Shown in pieces: positions 19,945 to 33,268 of a stretch of DNA of 64,000 nucleotides. Location of the stretch: NCBI GenBank assembly GCA_015179125.1, contig WHVA01000139.1, positions 62,001 through 126,000 of the forward strand, read 5' to 3'. This DNA is from Gautieria morchelliformis. Taxonomy: Eukaryota; Basidiomycota; Agaricomycetes; Gomphales; Gomphaceae. A program made the translations under genes and the position numbers. Position 1 is the stretch's first letter; each line of letters opens with the position of its first letter. The notes beneath the pieces are model-generated. The model ran no database searches and was not told the origin of the DNA. It was given only the letters and a program-made list of their open reading frames with translations.

Positions 19945-21194
19945 ATGGATCCATATCACCCAGTGTCTCCACTAGCAGGCCCGTCCAATATTCCACCCGC
20001 CATATTCGCACCACCACAGCGTAAGCTCCACTTCTTATCCACTCGCCATCTCGCTGAGTCTCGAGTCCTTAGCTTTACCGCGCCCTAAACAACATCTGCA
20101 CAGTACACAGGACCTTCTCTCAGTATTCAATCTCCATCCTGCCTATGACAAGTATGTCAGGCCACACGTCCATCCCATCGGCGACCCCGATCCAGGCAAG
20201 GGGAAAGGCAAGGAAAAGGAGGTGTCTTCTGGAGATGCTAGTCGTCAGAACCGTGAAGCAGACGAGGAAGATGGCGGAGAGAAGAAGAAAAAGAAGGATT
20301 CATACCGACATCTCATAAAGCATACTCCAGGTCCGTTCTCACCACATGTCCACATGTACCCCTTCTCTGAGCTCCTCCTGTGTCCGTAGGGAAACATTCG
20401 ACGAAGAGAGATAGCTACCTGCAGACGCTGATAACTCTTCCTGTCAAGCAGAAAATGCAGATACAGCCTGTCGACGCAAAAACTTTACACGAGGGTTTCA
20501 GTGTCACTCTGACTGGTCTGCCATCATACAACAAGGCGTCGCTGGAAGGAACGGACCCCAAGGAAAAAGAGGCGAAGAGGCTCAAGGTTGGCATTCTCGC
20601 GGGTCACGTCCTCCATGTTTCTGACAGTCTAGTTGAACTCAGAAGGAGCGACGGAAGGCAGAGAAAGAGGAGAGGCTACGGTTGCAGCAGCAGCAGCAGT
20701 CAGTCTCCAGCGCGTCCACACCCGGTGGCACGTCGACACCACGTGCTATGGCTACACCCGGCGCGTCCGGGTCACTCATCCGCAATGTTTCAGCTCATAC
20801 TCCAACCAAGGTCAAGTCATCTATCAATGCGCGGCCATCCCCGACGCGCCCAAACACACCCAAGGTATCTGCATCTATCGCACAGCAGCGCACTGCGTCG
20901 ACTCCTGTTCCCCAGCACCAACCTGGTGCACCTGCAATAGCAAGGATTACATCCCATCCTGCTCAAGTCAATGGATCTGCGGCAGGGAGTGGAAATGGCC
21001 TAGCCGAAAAGCGAGGTGTCAAGCGAGAATTAGATGCGCAACCTCTGAGCGCAAATGCTCAGCCGCGGCCTCAGAAGAAACGTCGAATGGTACGTGTGTC
21101 AACGGTGTACATGCCTATGGTTCTCACTGTTCCTCAGGGTTCCGGTACCCCGCAGCCCGCGCCACTTCAGCAGCCAACTCCCCGTGGATCGTGA
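19945..21194 (+). CDS. MED19: Mediator complex subunit 19 (MED19/Rox3)
   Basis: A five-exon gene for a head-module subunit of Mediator, acting in the nucleus to bridge activators and RNA polymerase II. Marks include DLLSVFNLHPAYDKYVRP, an acidic and Lys-rich linker (EEDGGEKKKKKDSYRHLIK), then PGKHSTKRDSYLQTLITLP and FSVTLTGLPSYNKASLEG, the block typical of fungal Rox3/MED19. A KERRKAEKEERLRLQQQQQ coiled segment and a disordered Pro/Thr tail end in TPRGS. Introns at 20331-20389, 20587-20642 and 21090-21137 are in phase. The first intron begins at 20021, but the obvious acceptor at 20103 leaves the phase off by one against MDPYHPVSPLAG. Either the first exon or that splice site is read wrongly, or this copy is damaged there. 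The family call rests on motif memory. Confidence 0.7.
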
Positions 21195-21630
21195 CAGGCT
21201 TTTCGTGCATATTTTTTCCTTCCTTAGGATCATCCGGCGGTCAAGCCATTTCTCGTTGCTCCCCGCACTGCCATGAGACATCCCCCACACTCTCCCATTA
21301 TCATATTTCATCCTACTCATCACCATACCATCTGACAAGCAAACCTTTCTCGAAGCACTTCATTGTTCGTGTCGTAATGTGATTTACTGTATCTGAACAC
21401 ATAGCATCTGATGCTGAAGATTCCCAAAGTCTTGTCATTAGACTCTCAGGTCTGTCATCAGTCAACGGGTGCGAGGGCTCTGTAACTGGAAAATATTGGC
21501 AGGCACCAGGCACCGTTGCCGTCCGGCTGTACAGTAATAATACAACATAGTAGCGATGACGTAATCGACGAATGAGACTATACTTGCTTGTAATGGCATA
21601 AGGTCGTGACTTGGAAAGTAAATTGAGATG
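21195..21630. other. Convergent 3' region between MED19 and the BAR-like gene
   Basis: Two genes point at each other across about 440 bases. The part just after MED19 is C/T-rich with an ATTTTTTCC stretch and probably holds its polyadenylation site. No open frame here has protein character. Confidence 0.45.
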
Positions 21631-24503
21631 CTATCGCCTGGTCGCGCTGCCCTGCTGTCGCTCGAAATACTCAAAATCAAAGCTCCGTCGTCCAACTCGT
21701 CCGACTTCTTCCGGAGTAACATGACCGCCATTCCTGGGGACATTCGGCACGCTTAAATTCTTGTCATTTGACGGTACGAGAGGCATGCTCAGACGTCGCA
21801 ACCAACCCTTTGGCTTCTCTGGGCGCAACGTAGTCGGCAAGTCTGGTTTATAAACTAACTGCTCCATCGCGGAGTCACGACCCGATCGCGAAAGAGAGGT
21901 TGTCGACGCGTAGTGCTGCGCAGAACAGCGCTGGCAACCACAGTTCGGGGAATGGTCGTACGGACGTGACGACTGCTGGGGTCCCATAGGTGTTGGGGAT
22001 TCCGAGTGCCTTGGCCGCTCATAGGGTGAAGACTTGTCATACGGACGCAACGACTGCTGGGATGTCATGGGGCTGGGGGATTCTGATCCCCTCGCCCGTT
22101 CGTAGGGTGAAGAATTGTCATACGGTTGCAATGCCTGCTGGAATGTCATGGGATCAGGGGATTCTAAGCGCCTCTGCCGCTCGTAGGGTGAGGTGCCACG
22201 GTGACTCCTACCCGTATCACTTGTGTACCCACCCTCCCGAGCATTGGTAAGCCTTGCACGTTCAATCTCCAGCAGCCGTTCCTGCTCGTGCAAGTTCGCT
22301 TCTCTCTCCTGAAGAGATAGCTCCTTGATTGCATCAATCCTCAGTTGTCGACGGTCGAGTACTCCCAACTCGTCAAAGTACTCTTGGTTGGGACTACGCG
22401 ACCTTGGTAGCAGCCGACCGCGGCCATCTCGAACGAGTTGATTCCTATCAACAGGAGACGTCTCAGCATAACGGTATCGGCCCTTGTCAGGGCCATCATC
22501 AAAGTGGTCTCGTTCAGTGGCAGGTGATGCAAGGGAGGTCTTAAATTGCTCCTGGTCGCGGCCAGATCGGCGGTATTTATCTTGGAAAGTCGGGAAACGG
22601 TCTGCAGACAACCCAGACTGGACAGCAGCCGTGCCACCATTACGCGGGGGAGAGTTGGGCGTCTCTGTAGACGTGTAGCGAGTGGCTAGATCTGATACTC
22701 TCTGGGAGAGACGAGGCAAGTCGCGTGGGGGAGGAGAAGGTTGTTTTATCTGGCAGTAACTTCTATGTGTAAGGTGTTGACAAGGGAAAAACGCTGACCT
22801 ACCGAACGTGTATCATAGCGCTCCCGCATGGCAGCCACCAGGCTGTTACTTGATTCGACACTCGATCGACGATCCAAGCTCCCGTCGGCATGAGCGTTTC
22901 TTCCCCTTTCTGGTGGTCGGGCGTTCCCCGGGGAAGTATTGGTTCTTGTGTCAAGCTCCTGTTCGTCCATGACGTCGACGATGGTCTTCTTCGTCGCCTC
23001 GGTCACATTTTTCTCGCTAGGTAAAAGCTCAGGACTGACGGCTGGTTGTGAAGGCGGGAGCTTGGTCGTCTGAGTCTCCAGGCGGATGGGTTGGTCAGGA
23101 TTAGACATTGGGTCCTCAGTACCTCTATGCTGTTGGTCTGTGAGGACCGCTTCAACGTTAGCCATATGTGTTGTACTACCCGCGAATGCTGAGGAACCAT
23201 TAGACCTTGTGGAGTCGTTCACTAAGCGTCTGGTTGATGAAGAGACGGCAAAGTTAGTCGAATCAACATTGTCTTCTGCCTTGTTCTCCGATAGAGAAGG
23301 TAAGGCGATATCATCGGGTTCGGCAACGAAGGCTTCTTTCTGTGAGACGTACTGAGTAACTTCGCGTTTTGGGCGCGGGGACGGGGGGCGGGTCGCCGAA
23401 AGGTGAGTACTCAATTGCTCCGTGCCAGACTGATCCTCACTTGACTTGCGTGTGGAATGGGGTAGCTTTGAGTTCGAAGAGCTGGTTGGTGAGTTCAGGT
23501 ATTCAGTTTTGTTGACAAGATCAGCGCCAGCTACGATGGGCCGCGAGGGAATAGGAGCTTGCGGAGTGGCATGAGTCTTATCGAGGTCAACACCATCATT
23601 TATGCTCAGTTGAGGAAGATCGCCCGGCATGGAGTTTGTCCATCCACCCTCGCAAAGAACCCGCCATTCACCTACAGTCCCAATGGAAAGAGCAGACCTT
23701 CGTACTTGTTCGCATGCTCGAACCCACTCAGCTTCAGCAAGCCGTGAAAGACCGGCTGCAAGTCCTGAGAGGGCAGTTGTATGGCGCTGCGTCACAGATA
23801 GTGCGTGGTTGCTAGATTTATAATAAATACCAATGCGCCTGCAACGTGACATAAGGGGCGCACTATTTGTCTTTGGACATCTCTGGCCCAATGGTGTTCA
23901 ATAGGGCGACATAGCGGCTATGTTCATCGACAGCGTCGCGATCCTTCCTCTTCGCTTTTCTCTCGTACACTTCTCCTTCACATGCGGTCAGTCGAGGTAA
24001 CCACAATGGTAATATTGTAAGACAAACCTGCTTGCCTAATTCTAGCATTCGCGTTTGCGAGCCTGTCATCATGCGCCTTCTCCTCTTTCTAGTCTGCTTA
24101 AATATAATCCATCAACCCCTGCATATTGGCGACTCACGGATAGCTTCTTGAACCATTTCTTGATATCGCTTCCAACGTTCTCGGCCTCTTTATCTGCAAT
24201 CTTGGAGAACTTCACGTCCACTTCGGCGAGAATCTCAAATATCCCAGCACTGCATATCATTGCACTGGCTGACCCATCATACCATAAGGCATCGGTTGAG
24301 TTTAATCACACAGCACACTTACCAGGCACACCATTGGTACCCTTCACACCTGCAGCTTCCTTAAGAGCCTTGGCCAGCTTCTTCTGGACGACAGCTAGCG
24401 CATTCACAGCCTCTGTGTATGTCGCTAGTACAGAAACAATAGTTTCAAGAGACTTGCACGACTTGTGAATGTCTGCCCGTTCGACTGGGATAGGAGCTGC
24501 CAT
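21631..24503 (-). CDS. BAR/IMD-like domain protein with disordered tail
   Basis: The start at 24503 reads MAAPIPVERADIHKSCKSL. Exons separated by short introns follow with ALAVVQKKLAKALKEAAG, GIFEILAEVDVKFSKIADKE, SDIKKWFKKL, AHDDRLANANARI, then DAVDEHSRYVALLNTIGPEM and NHALSVTQRHTTALSGLAAG. This long all-helical N-terminal region of about 230 residues, with charged heptads and the H-x-R-Y...L...GPE pattern, is typical of a fungal BAR/IMD-like (IVY1-like) membrane-curvature domain. After it come about 650 disordered residues. Near the C-terminus are three tandem 27-residue repeats (see separate entry), a CGCQRC motif and a KPKGWLRRLSMPL basic patch. The last intron is about 22720-22797, and the stop is at 21631-21633. 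Such proteins bind phosphoinositides on plasma or vacuolar membranes; the site of action here is inferred. Confidence 0.7.
21949..22191 (-). repeat. Three tandem 81-bp coding repeats
   Basis: Within the BAR-like gene, units 22111-22191, 22030-22110 and 21949-22029 each encode 27 residues of the form SPYERxRxxESPxPMxxQQ followed by xxxPYDxS. The units differ by a handful of residues and keep length exactly. They lie in the disordered tail and add Pro/Tyr-rich motifs, which could bind SH3 or WW domains. This is a site where copy number may vary between strains. Confidence 0.85.
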
Positions 24504-24648
24504 GATAGCTCAAGGAGGACCCTCAGGCCGCGATCACTCCGCACGGTACGGCCGTATTTGCCATTTGATTCCGCGTCCAAAATGCGAACAGTCCTTACAG
24601 TAAGTGACATACATGTTTGATATCTATAAGCGGTCTATCTATTTGATC

Positions 24649-27071
<2,423 letters not shown>

Positions 27072-27910
27072 ACTGACAGCACAACAGAGAATGGGAAAGA
27101 CCAGGTCTAGTCACAGGCCTTGAGGCCTGAGGCCTTACTGACATGAGGCGTGCATTCAGTTAGTATGTTCAATCCCCGACGATGTTGTCTGCTTTAAGTA
27201 CGTGGGTCGCAATCCTACCTGTCGTGAGCAGGAAATTGACGAATCGTGCATGCTGTAGTGCCCATTGGGAGAGACCTATTGCCCAAATGGCAACTTCTAG
27301 TTTCAGGACTTGCATTTTTCAACACTGCGCAGAACCTGGTTACTTTGACGCTAACCCGTCGGATTTACAACAGGACCCCATCTGAAGGTTTGTCAGTTTC
27401 TTATGTGAAATATCACATTATACAGTAATCGCGGGTGCCCGAACAGTTACAGCTCTCCAATCCCGCACAGTTGCGATATGGACTTTTCTTTCAGCGATCA
27501 TCCGTGTATACTGCGCATACCATATCCACGAAAAAACGTTTGCCCATTATCTTCACAAGGTTGCGAGATATTGACTCTTACTGTCAGGATTTATGATATT
27601 ACAATGTGGTCTTATGCTGCCGCATTATTCCACTATGTATCGGAATGGCTACTGTTTCGCTCTGCGGATTTCGGCTCTGGTTTACTAGGTCCATTGATTG
27701 TCGCTCGTATGTCTCGTCTCACCTGGTATTGCACATGGGATCTTACTGATGTTGCAGCGGTGTCATTCTTGTGGATGATGACCCAATACGACTACTACGT
27801 TACAAAATGAACCCAATGCCGACGTGAGGTTTTTTTTTTAGTATAGTATGAGGATCTCTGCGTACTCGTATGACTACACCGTTGTTTGACTGCAATGGTC
27901 AGGAAACCAT
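27072..27910. other. Intergenic region between RecQ and CTU2 genes
   Basis: About 840 bases separate the RecQ start from the CTU2 stop, both on the minus strand. AGGCCTTGAGGCCTGAGGCC repeats lie at 27115-27138. A 110-codon plus frame at 27478-27810 contains possible membrane segments but no family marks; I do not call it a gene. Confidence 0.45.
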
Positions 27911-29670
27911 CTAAACGCTCGCAATATGTTCAAGTTCATTATCTTCAATATCCGTGTCTATCAAAAACGCTTGAATTTGTTGTCTCATCCTGTTTGTAGT
28001 ACCTGCTTCGGATAAATTACTTCGAACCCAGGTTGGAAGTGGCACGTTGTGTATTGCGTCGCCGATACCTGCGACCTTGCGAGCGCCGCGACTGTTCCGG
28101 CTTGTCAGGGTGGTATGACAAGCGTAGCAAAGACTTGACGTGAGGAGATGCGTATTTCCTGATGAGTCTGCAATGTCTGCAGGCGTATCGGCCTCAGGAC
28201 CCATGTTCCGAATCGAGATTCGCTCCTTCCATTCCTGTATACCAGGCTGCGTCAACCTAGCCAAAAAAGCAGCTCAGAGCCGAAGTGGTGCCGACTAGAT
28301 GGAAGGAGGTACCTCTCACAGAGAACACATTTATCACCTGCGGTATTGGAGACCAACTTGTCACACGTACGCACTATGGCGCTTACTGTGGAAGGGTAGT
28401 CTCGGTCGAGACCAAATATGAACTCTGTAGGCATCATAGTAAGACGGATGCTAATGGCAACCACGCAACTGACGAACCTTTTGTTAAGTCAGCAATGCTG
28501 TCCTTGTTGTTTGTCGGCGCCAAGAGCATACGTTGATTGCCAATAACAGAAAGGTCTCGCCAACGTAAGTACGCCGCACACTCCTTCATCGAGATCTCTC
28601 TCAGCGGTCGAACAACTCGAACTACGCCAGAACTTGGACTCTGCCAGTCTTCGTCCTTCTCGGATGCCAGTGTGTATCCCGCCCCATTGGCCACGGCATC
28701 AATAAGATTGACACTTAAGGTAGTGAGGCTGGTGCCTAACAAAAGGTGTGAGCATCCATGGGTGCGGGCAGTATACTGAAGAAGGAGCCGAATCAGAAGG
28801 GAAATTGAGTTTTGATAAGATGTGGGTGTAGGAAGTGAAGCCAGGTACGCTTTTAGAAGAGACGCAGATGATACGTCAGACTTTTTGTCAATTGAAAGAG
28901 GCAAATCTGGTCCACAATGTGAGATGTGCGCTGGTTTCTCCGGAAAACTCGCACCTTCACGGGATAAGTCCACTTCAATGTTAAGGCTACTCGAAATCTC
29001 GAATGCATCCTCGAGTCTCACAGTCACAAATTCAAAAAGGTCTTCATATGGCTTCAGAGCCAATCTGATATCATGCGTTCTATCCAGTGTCTAAGGAGAA
29101 TTCAGCCGAAAAAATCTGGGAATAAAATGCCTACGCACCCTACCATAGCCTTGGGAGCAATCGACGAAACACACGATAGCTCGACTCCACGCTCTCCCAC
29201 TCTTTCTAGGATGCTCCTTGCCACCTTTGCTCATTGCCGCATCCATGTGAGTAAAGTAGCAGGCCTTCACTAAGTCTAATAACACTGTGGAGCCTAATCC
29301 TCCCGAAAAGCCTATCATGAGGTTTCCCGGGGCCTTCAGGGAGCCTCGCCTCTGAGGCTTTACATCTGAGAAGTTGATTGTAGGGTTCAAGACCTGTCGA
29401 AATTTTGATATGACAAGGTCTAGGAAACATGCTCTACACAAGTCCATATAGCTAGTCTGTAAGAGAGTTTGAGTGACAGTTGGCCCACTTGCAATAGACA
29501 GCATGCCGAATGACTAGTCTTCCAGGAGTGGTTTTACATTTGATGCATATCCCTGTCTTGTCGAACTTGCGGCGTCCTAGCCAGGAATGGTAAAAATATA
29601 TTAATATGATGAGAAAGCTCTTACTAGGCATAAGTATCTCCACTGCGCCAGATGGATTTTCGCAGGACAT
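27911..29670 (-). CDS. NCS2: Cytoplasmic tRNA 2-thiolation protein 2 (CTU2/NCS2)
   Basis: CTU2 works with CTU1 in the cytosol, taking sulfur from the Urm1 relay to thiolate U34 of tRNAs for Lys, Gln and Glu. The start at 29670 reads MSCENPSGAVEILMP. Exon 2 gives KTGICIKCKTTPGRLVIRHA and the next has ACFLDLVISKFRQVL and LMIGFSGGLGSTVLLDLV, the degenerate P-loop that marks CTU2 as against CTU1 (SGGKDST). Then follow PYEDLFEFVTVRLEDAFEI, HGCSHLLLGTSLTTLSVNL, VVRVVRPLREISMKECAAYL, CDKLVSN and CVLCER, and the end with CYACHTTLTS and a short acidic tail. The N-terminal CxxC and the C-terminal pair of CxxC motifs are expected zinc ligands. All splice phases I tested agree. Length near 480 residues fits fungal family members. 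It is divergent to the lyase-kinase fusion gene, about 360 bases away. Confidence 0.87.
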
Positions 29671-30030
29671 GGCAGGATTGGGCACCGTGAGTGCCGCCTG
29701 ACTTACAGCGCTGGCGCGGCAATTGGTCGTTACAGTAGTTGAATTCAGACTTGGTATAAATTTACACAACCAAACGGAAACTTTCTTACTAACGCACAGA
29801 GCTTTAGCTCTAAATACGCCTATTTATCCGTACCGGCAATGACTTCTGAACAGCAAGCCACAAAGTGTACGGTCGGGGAGTATACCATAACTTGCGGGAA
29901 ATACCGAGGCGGCTATTACGATGTGGGTGTAAGAGGGCGTTATTGCACCATCGACGAAGGCGCTTACTGTACCAGTATATATCACCTATTTTGCCTTTCG
30001 TGGTCGTACCACCTGTGTGCCAGCTTGATC
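29671..30030. promoter_or_regulatory. Divergent promoter region of CTU2 and the lyase-kinase fusion gene
   Basis: The 360 bases between the two starts must carry both promoters. An ATG at 29839 is in frame with the fusion gene and would add 64 residues, but those are Cys/Tyr-rich and unlike the family start, so ATG 30031 is preferred. No defined regulatory site was recognised. The inference rests on the gene orientation. Confidence 0.45.
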
Positions 30031-33000
30031 ATGGTTATCCCCCAGCATGATCATAGCTTGCCAACTCCCGCGCCAGATTCCCCCATAAGACGGCGTAGGC
30101 CATACCACTTCTCCACGCAGTGCGCCACGGTCGAGAACCCCTCCCACAAGGACCAATATGGGTCAAGCTCAGTTCCCATATACCAGACTGCGACCTTCAA
30201 GGGTATGAACGGAGAGTACGATTATTCCAGGAGTGGAAATCCTACCAGAAGTCATTTAGGTGACCTACACCGCGTTTGACATGGCAATGAATCTGACCAT
30301 GCATTCAGAACATCATTTAGCTAAAATTTCGTCGGCGCGGCATGCTTATGCGGTGTCATCTGGAATGGCAGCTCTTGATGTGATCATGCGTATGCTGAAG
30401 CCCGGTGACGAAGTAATAGCTGGCGACGACCTATACGGGGGCACGAATCGCCTTCTCGCCTACTTACAGATTCACGGCGGGGTTATCGTCCATCATGTAG
30501 ACACCACGGATCCCACTAATCTTCACCCGTACATCAAGGCTGGCAAAACCACAATGGTTCTTTTAGAGAGCCCTACAAACCCGCTGCTCAAAATTGTAGA
30601 CCTTGCCATTATTGCCAGCGATGTACGTGAGCGGGCACCTGATGCTGTCATCGTCGTCGACAATACCATGATGAGCCCTTATCTTCAACGCCCATTGGAG
30701 CTCGGTGCGGATATCGTGTACGACAGCGGAACCAAGTATCTCAGCGGTCATCACGATCTTATGGCCGGTGTTATCACGTGCAACAGAGATGACTTGTCTA
30801 AGGTCAGTTGTTTTCATATTGAGCTTCTCCGAACCGACGAATGCGCTGTCTTAGAAAATTGGCTTTATGATTAATGCCGCTGGCAATGCCCTCACACCCT
30901 TTGATTCCTTCCTTCTCCTTCGAGGAACCAAAACACTTGCTATCCGCATGGATCGTCAACAGACGTCTGCCATTCGTGTGGCTCACTACCTGCACAAGAT
31001 CGGTTTCAAAGTGCATTATCCAGGGCTAGCGGACCATCGTCACAGAGATGTACACGATAAGCTTGCTAACGGCCCAGGTGCAGTTTTGAGTTTTGAAACA
31101 GGCGACAAGGATCTCAGCTCGAGAATTGTGGGCAGCACCAGACTCTGGGGTATTAGTGTCAGCTTTGGCGCCGTCAACTCGTTGATTAGCATGCCATGTG
31201 TCATGTCGTGCGTCTCTTCTGTGAACACTCGTGTAGCGAAACTCACGTTATTTAATCTAACCAAGACACGCCTCTATTGATGCTAAAACCCGGGAATCAC
31301 GTGGGTTGCCAGAGGATCTAATAAGACTCTGCGTTGGCATTGAAGATTCCGTCGACCTGATCGATGACCTTGAACATGCGCTGTTCGAGGCTGGGGCCAT
31401 AACGATGTCAGCTGATGGCAGTTATGCTGTGAATCATCGCCCCGGAATGAAGCAGGCCCTTCAGCATCTTCAAAATGCCGCCGGACTAGAATTGGACATT
31501 GACGCGACCCAGCCCAGAGAGTGGCTAGTATCGGCCCCGGGGAAGGTGATTTTGTTTGGTGAACATGCTGTTGTGCATGGGGTGGTGAGTTGAATGATTC
31601 TGCTTGAGCTCGTCATATTTACCAAATTTCAGACTGCAATTGCAGCGTCTGTCGATCTCCGATGCTATGGTCTCGTATCTCCTCGGAAAGATGGCATAAT
31701 ATCACTCAACCTTCCTGATACGGAGAGCTTTTCTCACAGCTGGAATATACAAAATGATCTGCCTTGGGATTCCGTTACCCCCGTGCGCCGCAACGACACG
31801 CACGGGCCGTCTCTTGACCAGCGGTTGATGGATGCCATCATTTCCCGATCCCTACCTGATAGTATATTGGACGAACGTTCTAGTGCTCGAGCTGCCACAG
31901 TTGCATATTTATATCTCTATATGATACTTGCAGATGATTCCGTTAAGTGAGGTGTCTTCTTATGGTGCTTACGGATTCTCACCTCGTAACCCCCACCTCG
32001 TCTTAACAGACCATCCTGTAATTTCACTGCTCGTTCTGTACAGCCTATCGGTGCCGGCCTTGGCTCTTCAGCGTCCTATTCGACTTGTCTCGCGACATCC
32101 CTCCTTCTAGCTCATCAGCGCATCTCCATCCCACCCTTGCCAGAACCAACTCGTCCTGCGGATCCTGAAAAAGGCTACGCGGGCCATACACATCTCTCGC
32201 ACAAAGGTCGTCGCGCGATTCCGCAGCCGACAGCTGAGGAAGTAAATCGCTGGGCGTTCATCGCAGAGAAAGTGATACACGGTAATCCGAGCGGTGTTGA
32301 CAATGCCTCCGCAGTCTTTGGTGGCGCTATTGCGTTTACCAGGGACGGTTTTGGACGTAAAGCTGGGATGGTCCAGATTCAAGGGTTGAGTGCTAAACTC
32401 ACAAAGTTCTTTGTTTGTTTGACTGAGATCGCGTACAGGTTCAAGTCGGTTAAATTCCTGCTAACTGATTCCAAAGTTCCAAGGAACACCAAGGCTTTGG
32501 TCGAGGGTGTCGCGAAGAAAAAACACAAGGTCAGTAAGTGAAGATAGTGTCTCTACGGTGCTTGTTCAGATCATCGTCTAAACATTCTATAGGAACCTGA
32601 AGTTGTTGGCAAGATATTGGATTCTATTCAAACTATTAGCGAGGAAGCCCAGCGGGCTCTAACAGATCCCGAGCTTCCTCGCCTGTCTCTCGTGTCTGGC
32701 CTCTCTGTGAGTTTGTACTTCAGTAGCTGAAACATGTGTACTTAGTGTCGATCGATTTTCGCCTAGTCTCTCATAGAGGAGAACCATGCCCACCTGGTTG
32801 CTCTTGGAGTATCACATCCGTCACTAGAAATGATCCGGGAAGCAACGGCCTCCGCGCCTTATAACCTAAGCACTAAGTTAACGGGTGCAGGCGGAGGAGG
32901 ATGTGCTGTTACTCTTGTGCCAGATGGTACGTAGTCGCGTATCTGTTGACATGCTCTTGCTTTAACATAAATATTTAGATTTTCCCGAGACGTCACTAGA

Positions 33001-33268
33001 TACGCTCAGGCGCGTATTAAACAAAGCAGGGTTTGAGCCGTATGTTACTGCTGTTGGAGGGAGCGGACTCGGTATACTCTCGCCTTACGACCATGAGCGC
33101 TTACCCACAACCGTTACTCCCCCCGAAACGCCTACTCCGGACGGAAGTTCAGATGGATCAGATGATGTTGGTGAAAATGGGGAATCTTTGAGAAACATCT
33201 TTGAAAGTAAAGCTCGTGATGAGCTTGCTGAGTGGGCGACTCATCGGGGTAGGTGGTTGTACGTATAG
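30031..33268 (+). CDS. Fused cystathionine beta-lyase - mevalonate kinase
   Basis: Nine exons in consistent phase; introns at 30260-30308, 30803-30854, 31208-31265, 31585-31632, 31947-32009, 32530-32592, 32707-32766 and 32927-32978. The first 430 or so residues are a PLP-dependent cystathionine beta-lyase (methionine synthesis: cystathionine to homocysteine, pyruvate and ammonia). Marks are YQTATFKGM, YDYSRSGNPTRSHLE, SGMAALDVIMRMLKPGDEV, DDLYGGTNR, VVDNTMMSPYLQRPLELGAD, the PLP-lysine motif DSGTKYLSGHHDLMAG, and LPEDLIRLCVGIED. With no stop or intron between, the same frame runs through a linker of about 35 residues into mevalonate kinase: REWLVSAPGKVILFGEHAVV, PIGAGLGSSASYS, HGNPSGVDNASAVFGG, DSKVPRNTK and LTGAGGGGCAVTL, the GHMP-kinase ATP and substrate motifs. 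The stop is TAG 33266-33268. Both halves keep their catalytic motifs. See findings. Confidence 0.85.

Noticed and set aside
27478-27810. 110-codon plus frame between RecQ and CTU2
   Set aside because: Composition is not convincing, no motif recognised, and it lies in a spacer between two minus-strand genes.
29839-30030. In-frame N-terminal extension of the lyase-kinase fusion
   Set aside because: The 64 residues are unlike any lyase N-terminus and overlap the divergent promoter; the ATG at 30031 gives the usual family start.
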